DNA of 64,000 nt from Paenibacillus sp. ACRRX (GCF_022346885.1 NZ_JAKRNK010000004.1:1-64000), one strand, 5' to 3'; numbered from the stretch's first letter, positions 7,917 through 16,524 are shown. Numbers and translations: made by a program. Notes: a model not told the origin generated them from the letters alone.

Positions 7917-8894
7917 TTATTGCTTAATCAAACCAATAAATTGGCGGATGAACCGTTCGCTATCTACGTCAAGGCATACATTTACGTTTGGGCTGTGACC
8001 CAGACGATTTTGGAAGTCGCATACCGTCTGTCCGTCGCATAATTCACTCTTTGTTTCTACATCTACGTACAGCTTCTTGGTGACGACAAGTGTGGGATCG
8101 ATTGCAGCCCCTACTGCTAACGGATCGTGCAGCGCACAGGCGTTAATGCCGTTTCGCTCCCGATAACGGTCCATATAATCCTTTGTGCATTGGCGCACGA
8201 TGGGCCCAAGCTCGGTTCCGTCCAGCTCTTGCAAATGCTCCTCACTCAGCAAAGCTTTGCGTGTCACATCAAGCCCAACCATCGTCAGCTCAAAGCCTGC
8301 TTGCAGCACAATTCGTGCTGCTTCAGGGTCCACATACATGTTGTACTCCGCAGTCGGCGTCACATTGCCGAATGAGCCAACGACACCGCCCATTATGACT
8401 ACCCGCCTAATCAACTTCGGCAGTTCCGGGCACATGCGAACGGCTATCGCCAAGTTTGTCAGCGGCGCGGTCATAATGAGCTCCAACTCGCCGTGGTATG
8501 TTTTAGCCTGCTCGATGATAAATGACGCTGCATGCGGCAGATCCCCAGGCAATGGAGGAAGCTCTACGTCATGCAAGGCACCGCCAAGTCCATCGCGGCC
8601 ATGAACATGATGTTCAAAAAATAAAGGTCTTAGCATAGGACGATCTGCGCCAGGGATAACCGGAACGTCTCCATACTCTATTTCACCGGTATTGAGCCGT
8701 TCTTGTTCTAACGCAAACAGTATTTTACGTGTATTTAATGTTGCTTGAGACAATGAAACGTTACCGCTAACAGTTGTGATACCTAGCAGCCTAAGCGCAT
8801 CACATTTTACTGCCATCATGATGGCAAGCGCATCATCAACTCCCGTATCCACATCCATGATCACAGGTCTTAATCCCTGTAATTTCTCTATCAT
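7917..8894 (-). CDS. Inosine/uridine-preferring nucleoside hydrolase family protein
   Basis: These enzymes hydrolyse the N-glycosidic bond of nucleosides to free base and ribose. The calcium-binding DVDTGVDDALA lies near residues 15-25 (family pattern DxDxxxDD), then HGRDGLGG near 97-104, AEYNMYVDPEAA, and the C-terminal ALHDPLAVG with its catalytic-region His and Asp. Length (325 aa) is typical. An excellent RBS (AAGGAGG) supports the ATG at 8894. It is the second gene of the operon between the binding protein and the permeases, so it probably cleaves imported purine nucleosides, with adenine then passing to adeC. Substrate preference cannot be read from the sequence. Confidence 0.9.
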   Translation of the reverse strand: MIEKLQGLRPVIMDVDTGVDDALAIMMAVKCDALRLLGITTVSGNVSLSQATLNTRKILFALEQERLNTGEIEYGDVPVIPGADRPMLRPLFFEHHVHGRDGLGGALHDVELPPLPGDLPHAASFIIEQAKTYHGELELIMTAPLTNLAIAVRMCPELPKLIRRVVIMGGVVGSFGNVTPTAEYNMYVDPEAARIVLQAGFELTMVGLDVTRKALLSEEHLQELDGTELGPIVRQCTKDYMDRYRERNGINACALHDPLAVGAAIDPTLVVTKKLYVDVETKSELCDGQTVCDFQNRLGHSPNVNVCLDVDSERFIRQFIGLIKQ

Positions 8895-8981
8895 GTGTTA
8901 AGACCTCCTTTTATACAGCACTTGGTCCAATGACGTTTCCCCGCGCATCGTATTATGATTACGTATTGTGATGCTAGGACC

Positions 8982-9015
8982 AAAGAAAAGGGAGGGGTGC
9001 TTACGCCGCCCTCCC
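8982..9015 (-). terminator. Intra-operon hairpin after the binding-protein gene
   Basis: The minus strand pairs GGGAGGG with CCCTCCC and continues TTTTCTTT, terminator-like, just after the binding-protein stop. Adjacent TTGGTCC/GGACCAA arms form a second stem. Such partial terminators or stabilisers often let a binding protein be made in excess over its permease. Confidence 0.55.
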
Positions 9016-9028
9016 TCCAACTTACTTA

Positions 9029-10075
9029 CTACTCCATTTCACGGTTCCAGCGATCGATCCAACCGCTCATTTCTTGATTGACTTTGCGAAGGTCGAGCAG
9101 CTTTAATTTTTCAACAACTTCAGCCCCATAAGTCATCCCTTTGGCTTGCTCATCCGTCAGCTTAACCAGCTTGTTAGTTGGTGAATCCACACGCTGCTCA
9201 GCGTTAGCCTGTTGGACTTGTTGGCTTAAATGCCAGTTAATAAATTTCTCAGCCAGTTCTTTGTTCTTTGATCCCTTAACTACATTAACTGTGTTCAACA
9301 GCGCATACGCGCCCTCTTTTGGCGTGATGTACTTTGCAGAAGGAACAGCCTCCGACACACTTCCGTAGAACGTATCCTGCATAGGCGCCACGACAACTTC
9401 GCCTTGAGCAAACATATTAACCAAGTCAGCCGACTTCGAGTAATATTTCACAACACCAGGATTAATTTCTTTCAGCGATTTGAATGCTGCTTCCGTGTTC
9501 ATCTCTTGATTGCCCGCGTGCTTAGCTGCAATATCCATCAGCATCGGCCCCGTTGTAATCGTTATGTTCGGCAAGGCGAGCTTGTTCTTAAACTCTGCTT
9601 TCCACAAATCACTCCATGATTCAACTGGTGTCTTCACTTGATCGCCGTTCACAACTAATCCGAGCTGCGCTACAGTATGGGCAGGACCATACTCTTTGCC
9701 AAGCGGCGCCTTTGCAATCTCATACAAGTTCTCAATGTTAGGAATGTTCTTGTGGTCAATCTTCTCGAACAAGCCCTCTTCAATCCCTTGCAGTGCATAA
9801 TAGTCGGACAAGTAGATCAAGTCTACTTTCGAGCTGCCTTGGCGAACTTTATTTAAGCGATCCGTATTATTACCGATCTCAGTTACAATCTTCACGTTGT
9901 ATTCTTTCTCAAATGGCTCGTACACATTTTTACGCATTGCATCTTCAGCGAAACCCCAAGTTGAGATGACAAGCTCTGTTGGCTTGCTGCTGCCTTCTTC
10001 CTTGCCGCCTCCGCAAGCAGCGAGAAGCGTACCAAATGTCAGAACGACGGTGAGTAGTAAAGCCAGCTTTTTCAT
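9029..10075 (-). CDS. PotD-like substrate-binding lipoprotein of the purine-linked ABC transporter
   Basis: Extracellular solute-binding lipoprotein of 348 residues. The N-terminal signal MKKLALLLTVVLTFG ends in lipobox LAAC (Cys about 21), so the mature protein is lipid-anchored. The fold is the PotD/FbpA class (ISTWGFAEDAMRKNV near the N-terminus, SADLVNMFAQGEVVVAPM in the middle). GGGGG lies 11 bases upstream of the ATG. It is the first gene of the operon, directly behind the PurR-type operator and an extended -10 promoter. No acidic polyamine-site pattern can be judged by eye; operon partners and predicted purine control suggest a nucleoside or base ligand. Confidence 0.9.
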   Translation of the reverse strand: MKKLALLLTVVLTFGTLLAACGGGKEEGSSKPTELVISTWGFAEDAMRKNVYEPFEKEYNVKIVTEIGNNTDRLNKVRQGSSKVDLIYLSDYYALQGIEEGLFEKIDHKNIPNIENLYEIAKAPLGKEYGPAHTVAQLGLVVNGDQVKTPVESWSDLWKAEFKNKLALPNITITTGPMLMDIAAKHAGNQEMNTEAAFKSLKEINPGVVKYYSKSADLVNMFAQGEVVVAPMQDTFYGSVSEAVPSAKYITPKEGAYALLNTVNVVKGSKNKELAEKFINWHLSQQVQQANAEQRVDSPTNKLVKLTDEQAKGMTYGAEVVEKLKLLDLRKVNQEMSGWIDRWNREME

Positions 10076-10174
10076 TAACGTATGTCCCCCTAGATGCTTA
10101 ACTTTGTATGAGAAGAATTGTTCTTTTCAACATGGACAAGAATAGCACAGTTCCATGCACACTTCAAGTATTTT

Positions 10175-10213
10175 TACGAACATTATAACATGTTGTACAC
10201 ATTAACGTTCGCC
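10175..10213 (-). promoter_or_regulatory. PurR operator and promoter of the purine ABC operon
   Basis: Two inverted PurBox cores, CGAAC at 10177-10181 and GTTCG at 10207-10211 (plus-strand view), are separated by 25 bases, with A/T-rich ATTA flanks as in Bacillales PurR sites. The same 25-base spacing occurs in front of pbuG at 12252-12286. An extended -10 (TGTTATAAT) on the minus strand overlaps the operator. Purine excess should therefore repress the operon. The rest of 10076-10406 shows no gene or riboswitch that I can see. Confidence 0.75.
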
Positions 10214-10406
10214 TTTAACACAACTAAGACTAACATTCAACAGCTAAAAGGTGTATAAATTAAATAAACGACTGATTTATCATTCTAAATTACGTCCACT
10301 ATTCCTGCGTTAAGAACCGAATCCGGATCTGATGCCTGTTTTTCATACTAGATCATAGTTATCGATAACAAATAATTCCTATCCCTAATCGACTGCTCTC
10401 GCCCAT

Positions 10407-10441
10407 AAAAAAGCGCCCCAGCCATTGCTGACTGTTGCGCC
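10407..10441 (-). terminator. Terminator of pbuG
   Basis: The minus strand pairs GCGC...CAGTCA with TGGCTG...GCGC around a short loop and ends in six Ts (TTTTTTATG). It is about 40 bases past the pbuG stop. Confidence 0.8.
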
Positions 10442-10479
10442 CTGAATTCATTTCTAACGTAAGCACTCCTGCATTGGAA

Positions 10480-11889
10480 TCAATGTCCGCCGCCCATCAT
10501 GAGGTAACGTGCCAACACAAGGACAAACAGTATCCACATCATCCAGTGAATCTTATACTTTTCCTTCGTTTTGCCGGATACGTTCGCCACAAAAGCAAGC
10601 AATACATAAGACAGAATTCCGAATGAAATACCGTTAGCAATGCTGTACGTAAATGGCATAAAGGCTACTGTCAAAAATGCCGGGATACCAATAACAAGGT
10701 CATTGAAGTTGATTTCACGTACGGATTGCATCATCAACACGCCTACTACGATCAATGCTGCTGCTGTTGCAGATCCTGGGATCAAAGCAATGATTGGAGC
10801 GATAAACAAGGACAACAAGAAACATACACCTGTTGTTACTGCTGTCAAACCTGTGCGGCCGCCTGCTGCAACACCCGCAGAGCTTTCTACAAAGGCTGTT
10901 ACCGTAGAAGTACCCAGAACAGCACCACCGCCTACAGCGATCGAATCTACGAACATCGCTTTACCGACACGTTTCTTGCCTTCTTCCGGGTTCTTCATGT
11001 AGCCTGCACGGTTCGCTGTACCTATCAAGGTCCCAAATGTGTCAAACAACTCCACAAACGTAAACGTTAAAATAATCGATACAATTCCGACACCCAGTAA
11101 GCCTGAAAAATCAAACTCGAACACATTCAATTGTCCCAAGTCGGGAATCCATGGCGTCTTGGACACATCGTTTAGGCTGTCAAAGGAAACAACACCCATA
11201 AAGATGCCGATAACCGTTGTTCCCAAAATACCAAACAAGATAGCTCCAGGTACGTTCATGACCATCAACACGGAAATTAATGCGAGACCGATAATAGTCA
11301 GGAGCACCTGTGGATCTGTGAAGCTGCCAATGCCAAATACCGTCTCAAAGCCCTTCAGCGGTGTAAATACACCCTTGCCAATATCGTTAACAGATTCAAC
11401 CGATACGGAAAGCAATCCACTGTTCTTGAGGCCTACAATAGTAATAAAAAGACCGATACCTACTGTTATCGCATGCTTCAAGCCGTCTGGAACTGCCTCA
11501 ATCAGCTGCTGTCGAATATTCGTAATGGTTAAAAGGAAGAAAATAATACCGGATACAAATACCGCGGTTAAGGCAATCTGCCAGGTCACCGGATGATCTG
11601 TCGCTGCTGTTGATACGATGACCGATGCAAAGTATGCATTCAGCCCCATTCCGGGAGCGAGCGCTACAGGGAAATTAACGAAGATGCCCATCGCAATCGT
11701 AAAAATACCGCCAGCAATTGCAGTTGCTAGAAATACGGGATACCACTCCATGCCCGTCTTGCCGAAACCTGTCAAAATGTCAGGGTTAATAGCCAAGATG
11801 TAGGCCATCGTCATAAACGTTGTTATACCTGCCATAATTTCCGTTCTGATCGTTGACCCATGCTCCTTAATTTTGAAGAAGCGTTCCAT
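10480..11889 (-). CDS. pbuG: PbuG, guanine/hypoxanthine permease
   Basis: Proton-coupled purine-base importer of the AzgA branch of the NCS2 family. The 469 residues contain about a dozen hydrophobic segments. Typical signatures are AGITTFMTMAYILAINP near the N-terminus, LAPGMGLNAYF near residues 77-87 and a TSTVTAFVESSAGVAAGGRT substrate-site segment near 303-322. An RBS (GGGGAGG) supports the start. The leader carries a guanine riboswitch and the promoter a PurR operator, so purines shut off expression at two levels. pbuG also lies close to guaA in B. subtilis; here they are separated by DinB-like and relic genes and an inserted island. Confidence 0.93.
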   Translation of the reverse strand: MERFFKIKEHGSTIRTEIMAGITTFMTMAYILAINPDILTGFGKTGMEWYPVFLATAIAGGIFTIAMGIFVNFPVALAPGMGLNAYFASVIVSTAATDHPVTWQIALTAVFVSGIIFFLLTITNIRQQLIEAVPDGLKHAITVGIGLFITIVGLKNSGLLSVSVESVNDIGKGVFTPLKGFETVFGIGSFTDPQVLLTIIGLALISVLMVMNVPGAILFGILGTTVIGIFMGVVSFDSLNDVSKTPWIPDLGQLNVFEFDFSGLLGVGIVSIILTFTFVELFDTFGTLIGTANRAGYMKNPEEGKKRVGKAMFVDSIAVGGGAVLGTSTVTAFVESSAGVAAGGRTGLTAVTTGVCFLLSLFIAPIIALIPGSATAAALIVVGVLMMQSVREINFNDLVIGIPAFLTVAFMPFTYSIANGISFGILSYVLLAFVANVSGKTKEKYKIHWMMWILFVLVLARYLMMGGGH

Positions 11890-11987
11890 AAGTGTTACAT
11901 CCTCCCCATGAGAAATCTCATATTGTGTGTACCCGAAAATGCACCGAATTTGTTATTTTGCTATATATCGGGCATTCGCCTGACAAC

Positions 11988-12021
11988 AAAAAATAGCCCA
12001 AGGAATCAGATTCCAGGGCTA
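11988..12021 (-). terminator. Riboswitch-controlled terminator of pbuG
   Basis: The minus strand pairs AGCCCTGGAA with TTCCTTGGGCT around TCTGA, followed by six Ts. It lies between the guanine aptamer and the pbuG start and is the expected off-state terminator of the expression platform. Confidence 0.8.
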
Positions 12022-12115
12022 CTGAACAAGATGATGGACGCCAGGCAAGCCTAATGGCAAACATAGCAGCCCCTCAATCGATAACGTATCGTAAAGGTGG
12101 CAATGTCCGTTCATC

Positions 12116-12185
12116 TTCTCGTAGCCAAGTCATTTACGGTGACCTTGTAGAGACTCTCGGGCCAATTCCCGAGATTATACGAAAA
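12116..12185 (-). promoter_or_regulatory. Guanine riboswitch aptamer (purine riboswitch)
   Basis: The minus strand shows the conserved TATAATC...AGTCTCTAC...CCGTAAATG...GGCTACGA framework, closed by a P1 stem of TTTTCGTA with TACGAGAA. The nucleotide aligned to position 74 of the xpt aptamer is C, which specifies guanine or hypoxanthine rather than adenine. Ligand binding should favour the terminator at 11988-12021 and shut off pbuG. Confidence 0.93.
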
Positions 12186-12213
12186 GGAGTTTCTGTTTTT
12201 GTTGTACACTCTT

Positions 12214-12286
12214 ATTTTAGTGACAGGCTCGAATTTTGTCAACAAAAATCACGAATAATATATTGAATACACGTTGTTAATGTTCG
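12214..12286 (-). promoter_or_regulatory. pbuG promoter with upstream PurR operator
   Basis: TTGACA (12242-12237), a 17-base spacer and TAAAAT (12219-12214) form a near-consensus sigma-A promoter pointing to the riboswitch. Just upstream are inverted PurBox cores, CGAAT at 12252-12256 and GTTCG at 12282-12286 (plus view), 25 bases apart, matching the spacing before the purine ABC operon. Confidence 0.78.
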
Positions 12287-12341
12287 TTATTTCCATGTGT
12301 TTGGGTCGTGAACTTATGTAATGACACCACCAGATGAACAT

Positions 12342-12854
12342 CTAAGCCTCACTTAAACCCTCCATAATTTCATTTATTTGTTTAATATGTCTTTCTTCGT
12401 GAATGTACAGTGATCTAACCCATTCTATTAATGCCATCTCTTTAAAGACTGGGTGTATAAAATGTCTTCTGCTCAACAGTGTTGGGTCTTCTACTGTGCT
12501 TAATATCTCGTATAACTTCTCTCTTGATTGGTTTAGTCTATTAATGATTTCTTGATAGCCTATAATCTCATCAGTGGGTTTCGCAATGTCAGGAGCCTCT
12601 ATCTTGTTGTTTCTATCAAATAGAAATTCTAATGGTTTATTCCCTATGAATGAATCTTCGTCGCTTTTTAATCCCCTCTTTATAGCTACACCATATAATT
12701 CTTCTGTCTTAATTAAGTGCTGACAAATCTGATTAATACTCCAACTGTTTGTGTCTTTCCGAGCGCTTAATTGTTCCTCACTTAACCCATTCACAATACC
12801 TAATAATTCATCTCTTGTTTCTTTTAATTTTAGTTTGATCTCTTGCAGCTCCAT
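12342..12854 (-). CDS. DinB-like (DfsB/YfiT-type) metal-dependent four-helix protein
   Basis: A 170-residue cytoplasmic protein of the DinB superfamily: four-helix bundles with a His metal site that often transfer or hydrolyse thiols such as bacillithiol. Visible are the first histidine region WSINQICQHLIKTEE and the paired C-terminal histidines in YIHEERHIKQINEIM. I moved the start to 12854 because AAAGGAAG lies seven bases before that ATG; the longer frame begins inside the RBS region. It stands alone. The substrate is unknown. Confidence 0.8.
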   Translation of the reverse strand: MELQEIKLKLKETRDELLGIVNGLSEEQLSARKDTNSWSINQICQHLIKTEELYGVAIKRGLKSDEDSFIGNKPLEFLFDRNNKIEAPDIAKPTDEIIGYQEIINRLNQSREKLYEILSTVEDPTLLSRRHFIHPVFKEMALIEWVRSLYIHEERHIKQINEIMEGLSEA

Positions 12855-12975
12855 AGACAACTTCCTTTCTTTTATCATTTATGAATCGTTCCGATTGGAT
12901 CTAAGAGACCGAGAGACTCAAGACGTATTAGGACGGGTCTGATGGATCTAGTCTCGAGGTTAGTTCGTTTGATCT

Positions 12976-13218
12976 TCATCCGTACATGCGCAGACAACAT
13001 TTCTTTAACACAATAATTTTGTAATTTCCATTTAATACGGAACTTTCTTGATGAATGATCTTCAATGGAATATTGCTTAATATTTCATCAAACCTTCTGT
13101 TTATATCTGTTCCTAAAAAGGATGTGATCCTATTCAAGGGCTTCCCCATCAATAAATCATATAGAGGAGCTAAAATCTTATATTTCTTTATATTTGTGTT
13201 GTTTTGCATTGCAGGCAT
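12976..13218 (-). pseudogene. SAM-dependent methyltransferase relic with internal deletion
   Basis: An 80-residue frame joins the N-terminus of a class I methyltransferase (KKYKILAPLYDLLMGKPL) directly to the C-terminal part typical of the same family (TSFLGTDINRRFDEILSNIP, then NGNYKIIVLKK). The central SAM-binding core with its glycine motif and Asp is absent, so it cannot be an active methyltransferase. GGAG lies upstream of the ATG at 13218. The best reading is an in-frame deletion of about 120 codons. Confidence 0.6.
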
Positions 13219-13229
13219 TCTTTCTCCTT

Positions 13230-13412
13230 TCATGTTCGTATGGCGCTGCAATTTGTAGGGATATCACCTAAAGTTGTAAGGTTCGTTGGATCATCCACTA
13301 GAATCTGCTGACCGAAATCCCGACCGATTATCACCACTTTGATACTTCCCAAAAAGCTGCTGACATTCGCAGTGTTATAGAAATACCCGCATGTCTTATC
13401 ATATTCTTTCAT
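13230..13412 (-). CDS. Unrecognised small ORF (60 aa)
   Basis: The frame includes VSSFLGSIKVVIIGRDFGQQ and LVDDPTNLTTLGD and runs into the head of the methyltransferase relic. It has no clear RBS. The composition is protein-like and could be a fragment of a larger gene, but I do not recognise it. From 13413 to 13604 nothing else is apparent. Confidence 0.22.
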   Translation of the reverse strand: MKEYDKTCGYFYNTANVSSFLGSIKVVIIGRDFGQQILVDDPTNLTTLGDIPTNCSAIRT

Positions 13413-13604
13413 GTTCTACAATATTATGATTTTATTCGTTAGTAATGGACTACGCCCAATCAGTGGCACCACACTACCATAAGGATAACTCTTCCAATCC
13501 TCTCTATTATTATACTTCTAATATCATAAATCTCTACCCAGAAAAGCATTCTGGAAAAATCGCGTTTATGTATATTGGATGGACAGGTCGAATTAAGTAG
13601 TCAT

Positions 13605-13651
13605 AAAAAAAACTCCCTTCTACCTGGTAAATAACACAGATAAAAGAGAGT
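13605..13651 (-). terminator. Strong terminator, probably the original guaA terminator
   Basis: The minus strand has a 15-bp stem (ACTCTCTTTTATCTG with CAGGTAGAAGGGAGT, including G-U pairs) followed by eight Ts. It is 40 bases beyond the left copy of the guaA 3' end repeat. It would therefore have been the guaA terminator before the island inserted; it now lies about 170 bases past the second DGQHR gene. Confidence 0.85.
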
Positions 13652-13691
13652 CATTATTAACATTCATTTGTTGCAGATGTAATGAAAATCC

Positions 13692-13706
13692 TTATTCCCA
13701 CTCAAT
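13692..13706. repeat. Putative att site, distal copy of guaA 3' end
   Basis: TTATTCCCACTCAAT is an exact copy of the guaA stop codon plus its last four codons at 16525-16539. It marks the island boundary away from guaA. Confidence 0.75.
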
Positions 13707-13824
13707 AAATCAATTCGCATACATTGGCTCAAAACGTTGATTTATCGAATTTTAGCGATTTTGGATTCACTTAAAATATGCTTAGTTAATTAAATTTGGT
13801 ATCAAAGGTGGTCTCCTAGATTAC

Positions 13825-14901
13825 TTAATGTACTAACTCCATATATTCCTTATTTAAAACGTCTAAAATAGATTTTTCCTGTTTTACATCAATTGAATAG
13901 CATTCATTAACAGTATTCTCTTTGATTTTTATTAAGAATGGATTCCATGTACTATTAAGTATTGACCAGTCTATGTGTCTCAGCACTTCGACATTTTCTT
14001 CCCACCCTAAAACAATATTTAATTGCTTATCTTCAAATATACTTTTATGTAGAATCAATGCCAATGAATTTTGAACAGCTTCATGCCCTAAAATATATAA
14101 AAGTGAATCCCCTGGGTTATCAGGTAAGTCATTTGCTAAAACATCGAAAAATCTTTCTAAGAAGCTTAACATTTTGTCATACTTATCTTTAATTAACTGT
14201 TCTTCATTATTTGTTAAAACTGATTTTCCAAAAAGAAGAATTGATATGAATTTTTTAAGACGCGCACTCGTAATAAACACCTTACTTTGTGGTCTACTAA
14301 TTCTACTTTTATTAAATTCTACACCTATACCTTGTAAAGCTGACGATACATCATACAAGTCTTTAGTTAAAATATTCACTATTTCTCTACTATCATAAGC
14401 TGTAATTAAAGACATTGAAACTTTTACAGAATTAGAATTAATATCAGCAAATAAATTCTTCATATCATTTTGATTCATTCCAAAATAAAGCTGTAATGTA
14501 AATTCACTTTCCATTATTGCTTGTCTTTTCAAAAACTCGAATTTTTTATCATTTACATATGTCTCTAAAGCTTTGATTCTATGTTGACCATCAATCACTA
14601 ATAAACAATTAGAATTAGAAATTTCAAGTTTTGAAGTCTCTTTGTTAAAATCTTTTATTAAATCACCTGTATATGCACATACTATTGAAGGAAAAAATAT
14701 TCCTGGTGCTACATCATAACTATCAATATATTTCACTAATTTAGGTAATCGGTTTACATTTATATCTCTATTAACACTTTGGTCAATTCTATACATTTTT
14801 AATAAATCAACTAATTTTATCTGTGTTGTCATTATACCTATCTGTTTTTGAGGATTATTGTTTATTAATGAAATAGAACCTTTTAACTTTAATATAGTCA
14901 T
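13825..14901 (-). CDS. DGQHR-domain protein (DndB-like), intact
   Basis: 358 residues with the name-giving DGQHR motif at about residues 104-108 and the family FADINSNSVKV segment near 150. DGQHR proteins include DndB, the regulator of DNA phosphorothioation, and DpdB of the 7-deazaguanine system; many others are orphans in defence or mobile islands. The gene starts with ATG overlapping the upstream partner's stop by four bases (ATGA), so translation is coupled. It resembles the upstream DGQHR gene along its whole length and is likely a diverged paralogue. The flanks contain no dnd or dpd genes, so a modification role cannot be claimed. Confidence 0.8.
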   Translation of the reverse strand: MTILKLKGSISLINNNPQKQIGIMTTQIKLVDLLKMYRIDQSVNRDINVNRLPKLVKYIDSYDVAPGIFFPSIVCAYTGDLIKDFNKETSKLEISNSNCLLVIDGQHRIKALETYVNDKKFEFLKRQAIMESEFTLQLYFGMNQNDMKNLFADINSNSVKVSMSLITAYDSREIVNILTKDLYDVSSALQGIGVEFNKSRISRPQSKVFITSARLKKFISILLFGKSVLTNNEEQLIKDKYDKMLSFLERFFDVLANDLPDNPGDSLLYILGHEAVQNSLALILHKSIFEDKQLNIVLGWEENVEVLRHIDWSILNSTWNPFLIKIKENTVNECYSIDVKQEKSILDVLNKEYMELVH

Positions 14902-15983
14902 TTCACTAATACCTCCTCATATCTCACATTTAAATATTGATAGATCATTTTGATACCACGCACACCATTTGTAACATTATATTTTTTAGTACGTTCATTG
15001 TATTGTAATCCTATTTCTCGAAAATCCATATTTTTTTGTGCCCAGTTAATTTTAGAAAGAAAATGTTCAAATAAATCTTCCATATTCAGATTGGGATTTT
15101 CATACAATTTGTTTGCCACAAAGAATGTAATACCCGATAAAACTTTTGGTATATAGATAATGCTAGTGTCCCTTGTATAAATTTCTATAGGATAATAACG
15201 GCTTAATAACTGTAAATAGTTCATTGAGTTTTCTTTATACTCATTATATGTTTCTTCTTTAATTTTAGATTTAGCTTTTTGTGTATGAAGTAATTTTTCA
15301 TTGAGAGTAACAATAATGTTATGCAAAGTAGCTGCTGTCATCATTTATGTTCTTGTATATTTAGCTCTTGTCTCAAAGGCATCTTCTGGAAGATAAGGAT
15401 GATTTTCTATAATATCTTTTACTAAGTTCCCACATAAATCATCATCTTTATACATTATTAAAATTGTATTATTCGCTTTAGACGATTTAGTGTTTACATC
15501 TGTAAATAATTGCTTTTCTTCTTCTAACGATATATCTAAAAATATTTGTAAGGTAAATGGGAAATTTTTCACAAATTTGCATTGTTCAACGCTTTGTACA
15601 TCATGTTTTCCTTCTAATCTTTTAATAATAAATTCAAATGCTTTAAGCCTATGCTGACCATCTAATAATGCTAATCTCTCATTTAATTTCAATTTATATT
15701 CGTTTGTATGGATGTTATATACTCCTTGCCCTCTAGCTGAAAGGATAATTGGCGGGAAATAGATATTGTTTCCATCAATTCCATATTGGATATATTGCTG
15801 AATATCTGCTACATGATAATCTAATATATCACGTTGTACAGTTCTATCAACTTCTATAAATTTAACCAATTGGCCTACTGAGCATTGTAATGATAAAATT
15901 TCTTTTCCAAAATGATCTCCTTTAATAGCTTGTAAACTTATATGATTCGCACCATTATTATCTACTAAATCCCTAATATCCAA
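14898..15983 (-). pseudogene. DGQHR-domain gene split by one in-frame stop codon
   Basis: A TTG start with GGGGGG upstream opens a 212-codon frame carrying DGQHR (residues 108-112) and TDVNTKSSKAN. It ends at TAA (15347-15345). The very next codons, ATG ATG, open a 148-codon frame in the same phase. Together the halves (361 codons) match the length and order of the intact neighbour (358 aa); the stop falls inside the continuous domain. The downstream half has no RBS of its own. This may be a nonsense mutation, a readthrough stop, or a two-subunit split by reinitiation at TAAATGATG. It is translationally coupled to the intact paralogue. Confidence 0.75.
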
Positions 15984-16345
15984 CTTTATCCCCCCAGTTT
16001 ACTTGAGTAGATACAAAAATAGGAAAAACATATTTTTCTTATTTCCACAATATCACATAAAATATAAATTAAAAAGTTTGTTTTCGTCACTAAAGACTTA
16101 AAATACATCGACAACGAAAAAACTTCTATTTTTATTCTCACCTTTTTATAACTCTCTTATCTTTATCTGATTTTTAATAAAAGTTTTCTTGTATCTCCTT
16201 AAAAAAATTTACTTATTACTTACACGAATCAATTTCATAAACCCTAACTCTTCATATGACAGGTTTTTTATATAGAAAAAGGAGTTCCTCCCGAATTCTC
16301 AAATAGGTTAAGCAGCTAAACCCACCAATAGAGAAACGAACCGAG

Positions 16346-16465
16346 ATGAACTCCAATGCAATATATCGAAACGAGATTCTGTTTTCCCTGCAAGATGTAT
16401 ATAACATGGAGAGAGAACAACGTTTTAATGTCTTGCATGTAGTTAATAAAAAGTCACATAAATAA
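16346..16465 (+). pseudogene. Transposase N-terminal scrap (IS1182-like)
   Basis: A 39-codon frame beginning MNSNAIYRNEILFSLQDVYN and ending in HVVNKKSHK. The opening resembles, from memory, the N-termini of a group of Bacillales DDE transposases of the IS1182 kind, and the tail resembles a segment slightly further into the same proteins, so an internal deletion is likely. It lies inside the guaA island and is non-functional. Confidence 0.4.
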
Positions 16466-16513
16466 AAAGCTTAGAAAAACCTAATTTTCATAGGCTCTCC
16501 AAGCTTTTTCTTA
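16464..16513. terminator. Hairpin terminator after guaA, usable on both strands
   Basis: The minus strand pairs AAAAAGCTTGGAGAGCCTA with TAGGTTTTTCTAAGCTTTTT, an A/T-flanked long stem 12 bases past the guaA stop. It lies on the island side of the insertion, so it now serves guaA in place of the terminator at 13605-13651. Confidence 0.75.
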
Positions 16514-16524
16514 TTGCTATTTAA

